Notes: generated by a model not told the origin, from the sequence alone. A stretch of DNA of 64,000 nt from Reticulitermes speratus (GCA_021186555.1 JAJKFL010000330.1:29304944-29368943); one strand, 5' to 3'; numbered from the stretch's first letter, positions 32,838 through 43,350 are shown. Numbers and translations are program-made.

Positions 32838-33305
32838 ATAAGGGTAGCAAGATGATATCAGACCTTCACATAATCACTACTGACATTTAAGCATTTGCCC
32901 CACCGTGACACCAAGGCTTCTCTTTCGGTACACAAAAAAACCCTGTGAAACGTCTGTAGGCAGGAGGTGACAGCTTGCTTCGCGTTGGTGTCTGGAAATT
33001 AGTAGGCCCCCTACTGCCAACCAAGGGGCTACGGCTGGGAGGTTACGCACCCCTCCCCCACACTCCCAATTTTTCGGCCAGTGATTTTAATCTCTTTGGG
33101 CATCTTTAAGAAGCGCCTGGCTGGCAAACGATTTGCAACAGATGCAGACGTGAAGCGAGCTGTCACCTCCTGACTACTGACACTTGTCAACGATTTCTTC
33201 TACGACTTGATACATTCCTTGGTACACGGTGAAACAAATGTTTAAATGTCAGTGGTAATTATGTGGAAGTCTGATGTGTACCATCTGCTGCTACCCACGT
33301 GCCAC
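32838..33305 (+). pseudogene. palindromic mariner transposase relic
   Basis: Plus frames over 33032-33265 read GWEV, SDFNLFGHL, KKRLAGKRFATDADVKRAVT, LLTLVNDFFYDLIHSLVHG and SVVIMWK. This is the C-terminus of a mariner transposase; the usual form is SDFHLFGPLKKxLxGKRF, where SD holds the third catalytic acid. Stops and frameshifts make it dead. The left part (32838-32998) is an inverted second copy of the same 3' region: 'ggaggtgacagcttgctt' mirrors 'aagcgagctgtcacctcc' at 33155-33172, and 'gacatttaagcatttg' mirrors 'caaatgtttaaatgtc'. The locus is therefore two mariner ends head to head. Confidence 0.72.
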
Positions 33306-33473
33306 GTGTACATGGAAGTCAGAATAAAGTACTCGGCATTAGAGTATTTGGCACGTTATTTCTTGAAACTACTTTGTATGTCCGTTTTTCCTTGAAAACA
33401 AGTCTTAATAAATCAGGTTGACAATAAGATTAGAGAGGCCTGTTGCAAAATAGGACTGCGTAGTGACGGCTTG

Positions 33474-33734
33474 GCCGATCCCAGTGGCCGTGCGGTCTAA
33501 GGCGTGGGTCTTCGGCCGCTCGTTTACTAGGATCGTGGGTTCGAATCCCACCGGGAGCATGGATGTCTGTCTCTTGTGAGTGTTGTGTGTTGTCAGTTAG
33601 AGGTCTCTGCGACTAGCTGGTCCCTCGTCCAGAGGAGTCCTACCGACTGTGGTGTGTCTGAAATGTGTGATCATGAAACCTCGACGAAACGAGGAGGCCC
33701 AGGCCCATATAGGGCTGTCGAGCCATAAAAAAAA
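33474..33734 (+). mobile_element. SINE S1, full length
   Basis: Head 'ggccgatcccagtggccgtg' with B box GGGTTCGAATCCC, S1 body ('tgtctgtctcttgtgagtg', 'agaggagtcctaccgac') and an A9 tail. 'agtgac' at 33462-33467 and 33735-33740 is the core of a target duplication. Confidence 0.9.
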
Positions 33735-33740
33735 AGTGAC

Positions 33741-34385
33741 CGTTCGCTTGACGTTTGGTGTGTAATGTACCTGGCCTGGTCATTCCCGTGTAGTTTGTGA
33801 TGCAGTTTGCATAACAGCACGACCGTGTTCTTAGCTGCTGACATGCTGTGCCAGGTGAATGTGATCACTGTGTCTCTTTATGAATGACATTTCCTTGCAA
33901 ACAATATTAACCTTTCGGGGACTGGAGTTCTAATGTGTAATATAATGGTATACAACATTTTGAGGAGGATTGTATAACCGTGTCTACAACTGTTCTGGTC
34001 CAGTGGTTTCAATTAAATCTTGTGCTAATTAGTGGTAGGTGGGCATATGAAGGCCGTGAGCCACTCTGGCATGGGCAGGTCCAGTAAGATGGTAATAGCA
34101 GATCCAACCCACCTCGTTCCATAGGAGTAACGACATCTAAATGAGTTCAGTTGCTTGCTAGCCACTGCACAGGTTGTTGAAGATTAATTTATACAGCACT
34201 AGGTGTGGCCCGGATCTCTCCTAAAATGAACTGCAGCACCAAATAAAGTGCTCATTTATTAATACTGTTACACACATATGACAAGCCTTAACCAAATGCT
34301 TGTAACTAACAGTCTAGATACCTCTTAATCGTCTGCTTGACTTAATAAACAATGTAAACAGTGAAAATTACCTCAGTTTATCAAC
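33741..34385. other. unassigned stretch
   Basis: No recognised element. Confidence 0.4.
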
Positions 34386-34389
34386 GGAC

Positions 34390-34490
34390 ATACGAAAAGT
34401 CGACGTGACTCGGTCATTAGAGTGACCTGGCTACGGGATGGATGACCAGAGAACCGGGATTCGATTTCCGGAGGTAACTGACAAATTTGC
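34390..34490 (+). mobile_element. possible tRNA-derived SINE head
   Basis: 'gactcggtcattagagtgac' resembles an A box and 'gggattcgatttcc' a B box, about 45 bases apart, followed by unassigned sequence. It is a single copy, so this is tentative. Confidence 0.3.
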
Positions 34491-34569
34491 GTGATTTCAG
34501 TCTTCCGCCGCGGTGTAAATGAGATCTTCGCTCTTCTGGAATGTTACGCAGCGTAGATTGGTAGTTACC

Positions 34570-34606
34570 GACGTTTCGGGACAACCTATCGGTGCCATAT
34601 TCAAGG
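34570..34606 (-). repeat. fold motif copy (CTTGAATATGG...CCCGAAACG)
   Basis: A diverged version of the recurrent motif: on minus CCTTGAATATGGCACCG, then TTGTCCCGAAACGTCGGTA. The neighbouring 'cttccgccgcggt' matches the flank of the 26850 copy, so both belong to a longer repeat. Confidence 0.55.
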
Positions 34607-34652
34607 GTCAAGCAGTCAAAGAAGAAGAATGTTACGTATGATGTAACATTGT

Positions 34653-35034
34653 GGCGCGTTCGCCTAACCATTTTTGCAATGTAAAAGCATTGTGTATCGT
34701 TGAGGTACACGTCACTGTCAGTAACAGAATATTCAGTGTTGCACAGAAACTGCTTTTATGGCGAATTTATATCGCCGGCAACAATAAAACATACTTAGGT
34801 CTTTATGTAAATTGCCCGATATTTTTGTCAGATTTTAATCAAATTTGGAGTTTCTCGACAGATTTTTATAAAATTCCCCAGTATCGAATTTCACTAAAAT
34901 CCGTCCAGTGGGAACCGAGCTGATACATGCGGACAGACGGACGGACGGACAGACAGAATGGCGGGCAGGCGGGCGGACGGACAGACATACATGACTAAGC
35001 TAATAGGCGCTTTTTGCGACTATTCAAACGCGCC
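34653..35034 (+). mobile_element. MITE with GGCGCGTTCGC ends, copy 1
   Basis: Left end GGCGCGTTCGC and right end TCAAACGCGCC are inverted repeats. The interior has 'tcgccggcaacaataaaaca', 'aaaatccgtccagtgggaac' and a (GGAC)n run. The same interior and ends occur at 59678-60301 and, inverted, at 54206-54697. No coding capacity; the superfamily is unknown. Confidence 0.8.
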
Positions 35035-35039
35035 TGAAA

Positions 35040-35182
35040 ATCTGAAGGAAAGAAGGAAGCATAGGCATAGATGGTAGAATCGTATTAAAAGGGATTTTAA
35101 AGAATTAAAGTAAGGGTTTGGACTGGATTCAGCTGGCTCTGGACTGGATCCAGTAATGTTCTGTTGTAAACACGGTAATGAA
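35040..35182 (+). mobile_element. LINE 3'-end module fragment
   Basis: 'ggcatagatggtagaatcgt', 'tttggactggattcagctgg' and 'gtaaacacggtaatga' follow the module's order. It is truncated at the right where S3-type sequence begins about 90 bases later. Confidence 0.55.
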
Positions 35183-35276
35183 AATTCATATTCCAGACAG
35201 AATTTGCAGTTGCTTTTGGACCGAGCATCTGAGGACTTTTGTAAGGAACCCAAACACCGAGCAAGATGACTCAAGC

Positions 35277-35440
35277 CGTTCCCAGTGGCCGATTGGTCTA
35301 GGGAGTGGGTCTGCGGCCGCTCTCTTGCTGGGATTGCGGGTTCGAGTCCCGCCAGGGACATGGATGTTTGTGTTGTGTGTGTTTTATAAGGACAATAATA
35401 TGGAACATAAGTGACATGAAGAAGGAGGGGAGGATATAAA
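35277..35440 (+). mobile_element. SINE S3, diverged
   Basis: Head 'ccagtggccgattggtctag' with B box GGGTTCGAGTCCC, then the S3 body 'catggatgtttgtgttgtg', 'ttataaggacaata' and 'gtgacatgaag'. The 3' part is shortened. Confidence 0.75.
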
Positions 35441-35444
35441 AAAG

Positions 35445-35600
35445 TGGTAAGGCGTTTGACTAGTATCCGGCAAGTCCCTGGTTCAAATCTTGCCTAAGAC
35501 ACATCATTATCATTATTATTATGAGGGATATGTAGTGGCTTTCCTCAATCCTTCCAGGCATATGCTTTGATGTAGCCTGAACGACGTATTCCTTCTACGT
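35445..35600 (+). mobile_element. possible tRNA-headed SINE, old
   Basis: 'gtggtaaggcgtttgactag' and 'ctggttcaaatcttgcc' are spaced like A and B boxes. A short (ATT)n run follows. No second copy is seen in the window. Confidence 0.3.
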
Positions 35601-36670
35601 TATTTCTAATTCATTATACACCATACATTCATTTGACACAAACAATTTGACTTACTGCGAGTGTCGTTAAATAAACTACAAACCCAAAGCTATGTAAACG
35701 AAATAATGTGGAATTCTACGTTGTGAGTTTTCAGGCTTTCGGAGCAGTGGAGTTTGCAACCAGTGACGGAGCACAATATCTCAGCTGTAGTTGTAAGTTA
35801 AACGATATTCTGGCCGCGAGATTTCCTGAGTAAAAACAGGAAACTCTAATGACCTCTCCAAGTCCGTGTATCTGTAGCTCTTCTTTTCTCCCTTCTGTCT
35901 TGATTTCCCTGCTTCCTTTACTTATCTCCTTTATTCCTATCTTTGTGATGGCAGGAGTTTTTGAGCCAGTCGTACCGCGGTGTTCGGACCCACATCAGCC
36001 AGAAATGTCAGCGCTTTATCACCCGTGTGTCATCTGCAGGTCGGCAGGAAAGATAGCAGCGCAGGGCAATTGATCCGAGGCACTCATTGAGAGATTTTTT
36101 TTTCCCCGTGTGTCAAGAACGAGGCCAAGCCTAAAACGTGCCGAAATGTATCTTAAGTATTATATGCCGTGACATCAAATTGAAAAGTACCTTCAAAGAA
36201 GAAAATAATGTCCGAAGACGTTTTATGATGAAAGGTTGCTTTCACATGGGATTTAAGACATAAGCCTTTGTAAGTAGGAGAGACACGAATGCAGCCTCGT
36301 GAAATGGAAGAAGCCACGCCCAGAGCATTTCACTTTACTTCTGAAGCGCCGACTCTTCGTCTGTAGATTTCAATTTCCTCTTCTCCCCCTTCTAGCTGCT
36401 TTTATTTGGTAGCATTTCAGAGGATCGGTATATGTGACCCTACCCAGAGGAAGTACAGCCCCAAATCGGGAGGTTCAGATATCGGAAACAGTGTGATGCT
36501 TATCCCTTTGAAGCCAAGTATTCACTGTAACATTACACATGTTCCTCCTTTAATGTTAAACATTTCCTGATTTCCGCAGAGAGTGTTTATGAGTTTTGTA
36601 TGATTCTCAGTGCAAACAGCCGTTCGCTCTGTCTCTACCGTAGTTAACATACATGCTGGGTAGTTCTGTT
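35601..36670. other. unassigned stretch
   Basis: No recognised element. Confidence 0.4.
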
Positions 36671-36679
36671 TTGATAGTA

Positions 36680-36950
36680 AGATAAAGCTATCCCTATACA
36701 GACCTGGACAGGCCCTGAGGGTTCCAGGAGTTTAAGGCTTCCAGTTTTCAAGACAATCGGCTTACGAAAGTGGTAAGGTTGTCAGGCCTACGCACCAGCC
36801 GCCTTTACCCCCCCCCCCCCCAAGAAATATTCCTGGTACTCATATCTGTTAGAGGCTGAGGATTAAGTCAATGAAAATTTCCGCTGACACTATCGCGACC
36901 TTCCGGCTTGTAGTGCAGTGCCTGTCAACTGCACCACCGCGTGTCCCCTC
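36680..36950 (-). mobile_element. SINE, family S5, copy 3
   Basis: S5 body ('acctggacaggccctgaggg', 'cgcctttacccccccccc') and head at the right. 'ttgatagta' at 36671-36679 and 36951-36959 is a perfect 9-bp target duplication. A segment of the head around the B box is deleted. Confidence 0.88.
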
Positions 36951-37244
36951 TTGATAGTACGAATGTGAAAGATTTGATTTTAGCAAAGCTCCTATGTAAC
37001 TATAAACCCATAGTTCCATGCGGAATTCTACTCGTTAGGCTCTCTTCCCCCGCGGACACTTCGAACTACAAACGTCTTTCCAATACTAAGAGATATTTGT
37101 CTGTCGCTGATTAACCCTCTGAGGACTGGGTCTAATGGCATCTGGTTCCCAGTCGCGGCGTCTTACTAAGTCTGACCATTGCAGTCATATTTGGCTTGGG
37201 AGCGGTCTGTCTTGTGCCCAGTGCCTTAGTCTTCTTCAGTAAAG

Positions 37245-37880
37245 GTGATAAATGTGTACATTTCGAGAGGACAAAGCAAATGGTACACTTACTGCAGTGG
37301 CACATATATAAAGTACATTGAAGGCTTCTGTGAGTCCAGACTTTGTGAAGAAGTCATATTAATTATATACAAATTTGTTTCGAACCTAACAGAGAACAGG
37401 GTCCGTCTCAGCTACAGAAGCCAATCAGTTACTGCTGTTAGGCAAGTAATCGTTGTTGGTTACAGTGCTAGAAAGAAAAGGGCTACAGCGATCCTGACAG
37501 ATATGCCGGTGAAAGAAGCCTTGCGAGATAAGCAGAACACGAAACAAGCGACAAAAGAAAAAACACATCAGAAGGGGAGCAAGAGGCGTCTGTTTAATGG
37601 CCCCACAAGAGATTCTAAGAAGAAGAAAATAGGAAAATTCATACACACTTGTCAGACGAAAATGGTGGAGAAACATGTTTTTTGGTTTGCAGGGACAGAT
37701 ACTCAAAGAGTGTAGCGGGGGAAATATGGGCCCATGAAAAGTGCAAAGATGTTGTTTCCTGGGGATATTATTTGCCTCAACTGCAAGTCGGGTGCATCGG
37801 ATGGAGATTTCTCAAGCTTTGTGGACATATATTTCTGTATTGTTTTTCATTTTCCAATGTAATTTTTAATGACTGTCCTT
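37245..37880 (+). pseudogene. pogo/Tigger-like transposase C-terminal relic
   Basis: A 156-codon plus ORF (37245-37715) contains ARKKRATAILTDMPVKEALR and then a Lys-rich stretch. That recalls the 'ILTDTPxK' and basic linker found after the DDE domain in jerky/Tigger-type transposases of insects. A second frame (37649-37882) continues with CFLVCRDRYSKSVAGEIWAH and EKC, recalling the Cys/His PHD-like end of the same proteins, so a frameshift separates the two parts. It is followed at 37990-38060 by inverted 'gtgccaac.taccccat' and 'atggggcaagttggcac', possibly terminal repeats. No catalytic residues are present. The family call is from memory and tentative. Confidence 0.5.
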
Positions 37881-38240
37881 AGTTTTGTGCGGATTGTAAA
37901 TCAGTTTTAGTATGTAGTTAGCAGTTAAATATTTTAGCGTCATTTATGCTGCCCCACAATATTTTTGACAATAATAATGAATCACGCTTGACTATGTGCC
38001 AACATACCCCATGTTATGTGCCAACCTACCCCATATATGGGGCAAGTTGGCACACGTGCAGAGGTTAGAAAAGCTTCCTTTTTCTTGGATTCATTATTGA
38101 AGTAACCTCTTCTTTATATTTTCTTACATAGATTAAGAATGACACTTTCCACCAGTGCCAACTTCTTTTCCGTATCATTTGTATGAAAATCGTAAAAAAA
38201 TTAAGAAATGAAAACTGTGCGAACTGAACCCTGTCTCTCC

Positions 38241-38646
38241 TATAGGCTCAAACAAACAACACTACACGTTCCGTCCACACAACCTGTATTTAATAATTAT
38301 TCATACACTACATGTTTCGATCATTCGATCATAATTCAGATGTACAATACAAAAACTTAAAATCCAAGGTAAAAAGTGTGTAAGAATTTTGTGAGATCTC
38401 ACAAGTAATGCCATATGTATAAAGTATACAACATACGTAACAATTTGTTTTTTGTAACACAGGCGTGTCTATGACATTATTTGTTAGATCTCACAAAATT
38501 CTTACACACTTTTACCTTGGAATTTAAGTTTTTTGTATTGTACACCTGAATGATGATCGAATGATCGAAATATATAGTGTATAAATAATTATTAAATACA
38601 GGTCGTTTCGGACGGAACATGTAGTGCTGTTTGAGTCTGTAGAATA
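38241..38646. repeat. large inverted repeat, arms about 170 bp
   Basis: Left arm 38241-38412 and right arm 38472-38646 are reverse complements over most of their length, with a 59-base spacer. Shared blocks include 'gtgtgtaagaattttgtgag', 'tgtacaatacaaaaa' and 'cctgtatttaataattatt'. Each arm carries one copy of the fold motif (GATCGAAAC at 38311 and GATCGAAAT at 38570). Confidence 0.88.
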
Positions 38647-38649
38647 GCT

Positions 38650-39629
38650 GTACATTTAATTACCTTTGGTGTGTAATGCGTTAAGGATTTGAGGATTACG
38701 TAAACTTTCTAGTAATTACCAAGGTGATTAATTACATCGCACTGATTTCTTGTTGTTCTAGTCGCCTGTATGTTACAGACAAATGCACCTGTGTGTAAAG
38801 ATCTTGTTTTGGTTTCTGCCGAGATACGTAATGCTTGAGTACACCTGGATAAAGTAGCTGCAATTTGATGACTCTAGAATATACGACTGTCTCATCGATA
38901 GATATTTTCACTGTGTTCTGGTGATATATAGGTCACATTAGGAAGGCCCGGGAATCGATAACGGATATCCATTAATAAAACAGAAGTGGGTATTATTTTC
39001 CTACGTATAGGAGGAATGCTGGTGTCTCTGTGTGTATGTTATAACAGATGTTAGTTATATCGGGGGACATAATACAAGGTGATTAGTATCTTACTTAGCA
39101 ACTTTGTTGATATTTCCGGTTGCACTGGAGGCAGGATTGTGAAACCTGTGACAACTGACCGTACATTTTTATGTACGTTCTGTGTGTCCTACTTCAGTCA
39201 AGTTATGTTCTGCTATGTATGCCTTCTGTCATTTACCAGTTGGCACATATAATGTATACAATTAATTGCCGGTAGGCAAATGATGCAAATGCAATATCAT
39301 TCATGAAGCTTCACAACCGTTAGTCAAACGGGGTTACTTCAGTTGATCTTAGGTTGTCGATACACTAATCGAATCGAGTCCAGTGAATACGAAATGAGAG
39401 CTTTGACTCACTAAGATGCCGGAAAGGCAGGCATGTTTGTTTTGAATAGATTGCATGAATGACTACATGTGTCAGTAGGAGTCGGGCGAAGCGTCTGCGT
39501 TTATTGGACTTGATTCGACTTTGTGTATTTGACCGTGCACCGACTGAGTTGTTTATTACAATAAAACCAACACAATACACAATATTCTGTAACGTAAAAT
39601 ACAATGAAACACTATTAATATTGTCCCTA
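38650..39629. other. unassigned stretch
   Basis: No recognised element. Confidence 0.4.
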
Positions 39630-39664
39630 CATGTTTTGGCCAATCATAGCCATCCCCGGGGGAG
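39630..39664 (-). repeat. fold motif copy (GGGGATGGCTA...GGCCAAAACATGT)
   Basis: On minus CCGGGGATGGCTATGATT, then GGCCAAAACATGTAGGGAC. Upstream TTGCTCCC can pair with the GGGACAA after GTA, the best candidate for a closing stem among the copies. Confidence 0.5.
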
Positions 39665-40078
39665 CAATCTACATACCCTGGAAAGGTACAGAAGCCTCTA
39701 CACTAGCTGACTGTAGCCAGCAATGTAAAGCCTTCTTTACCTTTCATGATGTATCGATTGTTCCCGCGAGGAACAATTAGGGACAATTTTATTATATTTT
39801 ATGTTATGCTGTTTACTATGCTGTTTTTTTTGTAGTAAATAAATTTGTTTGACTTCTTTAGATTCCATTTGGTTAGTATGCCGGTGGTCTTAGCGGTCGG
39901 TGAATTGGACCACAACGACCAATCCATTTGTCAGGATAATGTTTATGTAGAATTAATAGAAAAGTATAAACTAAAAATAATTCGTTATGGTTAAGCTGAT
40001 AAGTTGAGTCTAACGCTTTAGACTGAGAAACAAGTATGGCGGATGAATTCACTGCATTTTAGAATGGTATAGAATTGT

Positions 40079-40344
40079 TGGCCGATCCCAGTGGCCGTGC
40101 GGTCTAAGGCGTGGGTCTGCGGCCGCTCGCTTACTAGGATCGTGGGTTCGAATCCCGCCGGGGGCATGGATGTCTGTCTCTTGTGAGTGTTGTGTGTAGT
40201 CAGGTAGAGGTCTCTGCGACGGGCTGGTCACTCGTCCAGAGGAGTCCTACCGAGTGTGGTGTGTCTAAAAAAGTGTGTGATCGTGAAGCCTCGAAAATGA
40301 GGCGGCCTAGGCCCCCAAGGGGCTGTCGAGCCATTGGAAAAAAA
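40079..40344 (+). mobile_element. SINE S1, full length
   Basis: Head with B box GGGTTCGAATCCC, full S1 body and an A-tail. 'atagaa' at 40069-40074 and 40345-40350 is a short target duplication; the left copy lies a few bases from the head. Confidence 0.9.
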
Positions 40345-40354
40345 ATAGAAGTAC

Positions 40355-41105
40355 TGTTAAATGGATTGCACGGGCTTGAAGTTTTACAGTAATATCAATA
40401 AGACAGAGTACAAGGTAACAAGGATCGTGATTAGAAGTTTACGTAGCAGGATAAGGAAGCCAGTGATTTATTGAGAATGCGACAATAAAGGCATCAGGGT
40501 TACAATACGTGGAGGATATTTTAAGGTTGGTAAATCTGGCTGGTAGACTGAGGGATTGGTGATTAAATAATGCTGTTTCTGGAATGAAATATGAAGGCTC
40601 CGTACTCCATAAACATTGTGATAGACGAAGACTTTTGTACAATCTGACTATAGTAATAAATGTGAACGAAATGAAATATAAAATTTTGAAAATATATAGA
40701 AAATTGTTAGACCAGCCTACCAAGAAGTGGCAAATAGGAGATCACAATACATAAAATGTCTTGGAATTACTGCATATATTAATTTAGGTTATATTGTCGT
40801 TAAAGTGAAAGCTGCAGGAATTTAGTTGAATTTCTTTTAAGTAAGTTTCTAATTACTTTGCATTACAGTGGATATTACAGTGCCGAAGGTGTGTACTGGA
40901 TTTTGGTTGCTGAAAGTATGAAGCAACGGTGAGATATTTTGAAACCTGTATTTAGCCTTTAACTTCTTTGAGCATCCGAATCATTATAAACTTCTAAAGA
41001 ATGTTTGTACCATGTTTGTTACGCAAGTACATGGCACGTCACAGAAAATAGTAACATATTAATTGGTAACCGTGGTTATGGAACAGTGTCAATTATGAGC
41101 GATTA
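40355..41105. other. unassigned stretch
   Basis: No recognised element. Confidence 0.4.
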
Positions 41106-41117
41106 TGTTATCAGTTT

Positions 41118-41670
41118 GCCGATCCCAGTGGCCGTGCGGTCTAAGGCATGGGTCTGCGGCCGCTCGCTTACTAGGATCGTGGGTTCGAATCCCACCGGGG
41201 GCATGGATGTTTGTGTTGTGTTAGATGTATGGACGATAGCATGAAACATAAGGTGACATGCAGGACAAAGAGGACTTCAACAGTACAAATGGATCAAAGG
41301 GGAAAACCCAGGAATTAATACAAAAAAAAAAAATCCCACCGGGGGCATGGATGTTTGTGTTGTGTTTGTCGTAAGGACGGTAGCATGGAACGTAAAGTGA
41401 CATGAAGGACGAAAGGATTTAAATAGTACAAAAATGGATCAAAGGGGAAAAACCCCGGACAGGCAAAAAGAAAAAAAATCCCACCGGGGGCATGGATGTC
41501 TGTCTCTTGTGAGTGTTGTGTGTTGTCAGGTAGAGGTCTCTGCGACGAGCTGGTCACTCGTCCAGAGGAGTCCTACCGACTGTGGTGTGTCTAATGTGTG
41601 TGATCGTGAAGCCTCGAAATGAGGAGGCCTAGGCACCCGAAAAGGGGCTGTTGAGCCATAAGAAAAATGC
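41118..41670 (+). mobile_element. trimeric composite SINE: one head, S3 body, S3 body, S1 body
   Basis: The head (41118-41206) has B box GGGTTCGAATCCC at 41181-41193. The first S3 body runs to A12 at 41322-41333. TCCCACCGGGGGCATGG starts again at 41334 and a second, diverged S3 body follows to A8 at 41471-41478. The same TCCCACC sequence restarts at 41479 and leads into an S1 body and the final tail. Only one head exists. The flanks 'tatcagttt' at 41109-41117 and 41671-41679 are a perfect duplication (11 bases with one mismatch), so the trimer inserted in one event. The two S3 bodies differ from each other, so this is not a local duplication. Confidence 0.92.
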
Positions 41671-41679
41671 TATCAGTTT

Positions 41680-42455
41680 AAATGGCTGTCAGTATGCTTG
41701 AGCAGTCGAGATTAAAGAAATTATTATTTGCTGAATGTGCACAATGAATAAGATGGACTCAAATGTCATAGTTCGGCTATAGGGACCCACGCTCAATAGC
41801 TAAACAGACTTGTCTGCTGCCTGCAAACATCCCATTTTAATTAACAAAGTGACTTAATGGGTAATAACATTTTTCGTTCCTGTCCGAGTAATTTACATCA
41901 GTGGTACGTCAACTGTCAATTGGAATAACAATGCTCAAATAACCCTTCTGGCCGGTTTGAACAGTTTTGAATTTTATTTCTTGTATACTTTAATTTGCTC
42001 GTTTTATTCGCGTGATTCAACCTAGTGACACGTGATTGAACGTGTACAGTAGGGGCTCTCAGTTTGTAATTTATAGCACATTCTCTTAAACGTAACGAAT
42101 TTAAAATCATTGTCATCGAAATGAGAATCTCTCAGAATGATTTTCTGCGAGTTAACGAGAGTAGCCATTGCTGTGTAGTTTTAGACATTTATTCGGGCGG
42201 TACCCATTTCGTGTTTCCTACATGAGGCGTTTAATGTGGTTTTTCTTAATTTCTTCGGCGGTTGTCTGAAAAATTATCAAAGCAATGAGAAGACATTTCT
42301 CAAATCAGTCACCATCGATATCTTTCCAAATTTTTATGTCAGTCGTAAAAATATTTAAACTGAGATATCTGCTTCTCCCCGCAGTAGCTATGAAACTTAT
42401 TGTATATTGGGATATGCCACTGCGTAGTTTGGTAGAAATTTACCGTCTGAACGTT
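41680..42455. other. unassigned stretch
   Basis: No recognised element. Confidence 0.4.
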
Positions 42456-42461
42456 TGTTTA

Positions 42462-42500
42462 CCCTGAAGATGAGAACAAAAGGTTCCTCCGAAACGGTGA
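42462..42500 (+). repeat. fold motif copy (CTGAAGATGAGAAC...CCGAAACGG)
   Basis: CCCTGAAGATGAGAAC and GGTTCCTCCGAAACGGTGA: GAAC pairs with GGTTC across a short AAAA-type loop. It is diverged from the other copies downstream of GAAAC. Confidence 0.5.
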
Positions 42501-42719
42501 TGAATTTCTATCACTGCTTGTAATCATATCACAGAAGACAATAATATTCACTGAAGACGTGAAGACATGTGGAAGATTTTGTTGTTGATGTACCATTGGA
42601 GGAAATCCTGGCTGTTCTCACTGTACTTGTTGCGACATTAAGTCTGCGGTTACGTAAATGGAGTACAAATGTTTGGACATTTTATATTATCCATAAGGTT
42701 AGTTACTTTAATTTCATTT

Positions 42720-43136
42720 GGTTGTATTCGATGTGGTTGTCGTGTGTGCTCTCTGAAATATTTCGTGGTTTGGTTGTTTTCGATGTCGTTGTCGTGTGTG
42801 CTCTCTGAAATATTTCGTGGTTTGGTTGTTTTCGATATGGTTGTCGTGTGCGCTCTCTGAAATATTTCGTGGTTTGGTTGTTTTCGATGTGGTTGTCGTG
42901 TGCGCTCTCTGAAATATTTCGTGGTTTGGTTGTTTTCGATGTGGTTGTCGTGTGCGCTTTCTGAAATGTTTCGTGGTTTGGTTGTTTTCGATGTGGTTGT
43001 CGTGTGCGCTGTCTGAAATGTTTCGTGGTTTAGTTGTTTTCGATGTGGTTGTCGTGTGCGCTTTCTGAAAATTTTCGTGGTTTGGTTGTTTTCGATGTGG
43101 TTGTCGTGTGCGCTGTCTGAAATGTTTCGTGGTTTG
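42720..43136. repeat. 52-bp tandem array, 8 units
   Basis: Unit of 52 bases: 'gttttcgatgtggttgtcgt', 'gtgcgctctctgaaatattt' and 'cgtggtttggtt'. Eight units with point changes and almost no indels. Because 52 is not a multiple of three and the unit lacks stops on the minus strand, two long overlapping minus ORFs (163 and 146 codons) arise from it. They are by-products of the array. Confidence 0.95.
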
Positions 43137-43196
43137 TACATCTTCTTTAGGCAAATGCCTTCTTCGAAAACCTTCCCTTTAGGTAACCATTGGCAG

Positions 43197-43350
43197 GAGA
43201 ACTACAGTTAACTCCAACCAACAGTGCCCTGTTGCAGAAGCTGACAGTGGCTTGGATGATGAAGATGAACTCGAAGGTTCACTGCCGAGGCCTCAAGAGC
43301 CCGCCTCTGAACTGCATCCAGACTCTCCCCAGTCCGTCTCACCACTATAA
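43197..43350 (+). other. possible terminal coding exon of an unrecognised gene
   Basis: After a pyrimidine-rich stretch and CATTGGCAG, one plus frame reads TTVNSNQQCPVAEADSGLDD, EDELEGSLPRPQEPASELHP and DSPQSVSPL before a TAA at about 43348-43350. The acidic, Ser/Pro-rich composition and a good acceptor look like the end of a real protein, on the strand opposite Dh31. There is no other supporting exon, and it directly follows a tandem array, so it could be chance or a transposon fragment. Confidence 0.3.

Noticed and set aside
33474..33560. tRNA gene (A and B boxes, GGGTTCGAATCCC)
   Set aside because: The cloverleaf is not maintained and the sequence continues into a SINE body with A-tail and target duplication. 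The same applies to the other tRNA-like heads.
42650..43154. 163- and 146-codon minus-strand ORFs rich in His, Thr and Asn
   Set aside because: They are readings of the 52-bp tandem array; the unit has no stop on that strand, so open frames are automatic.
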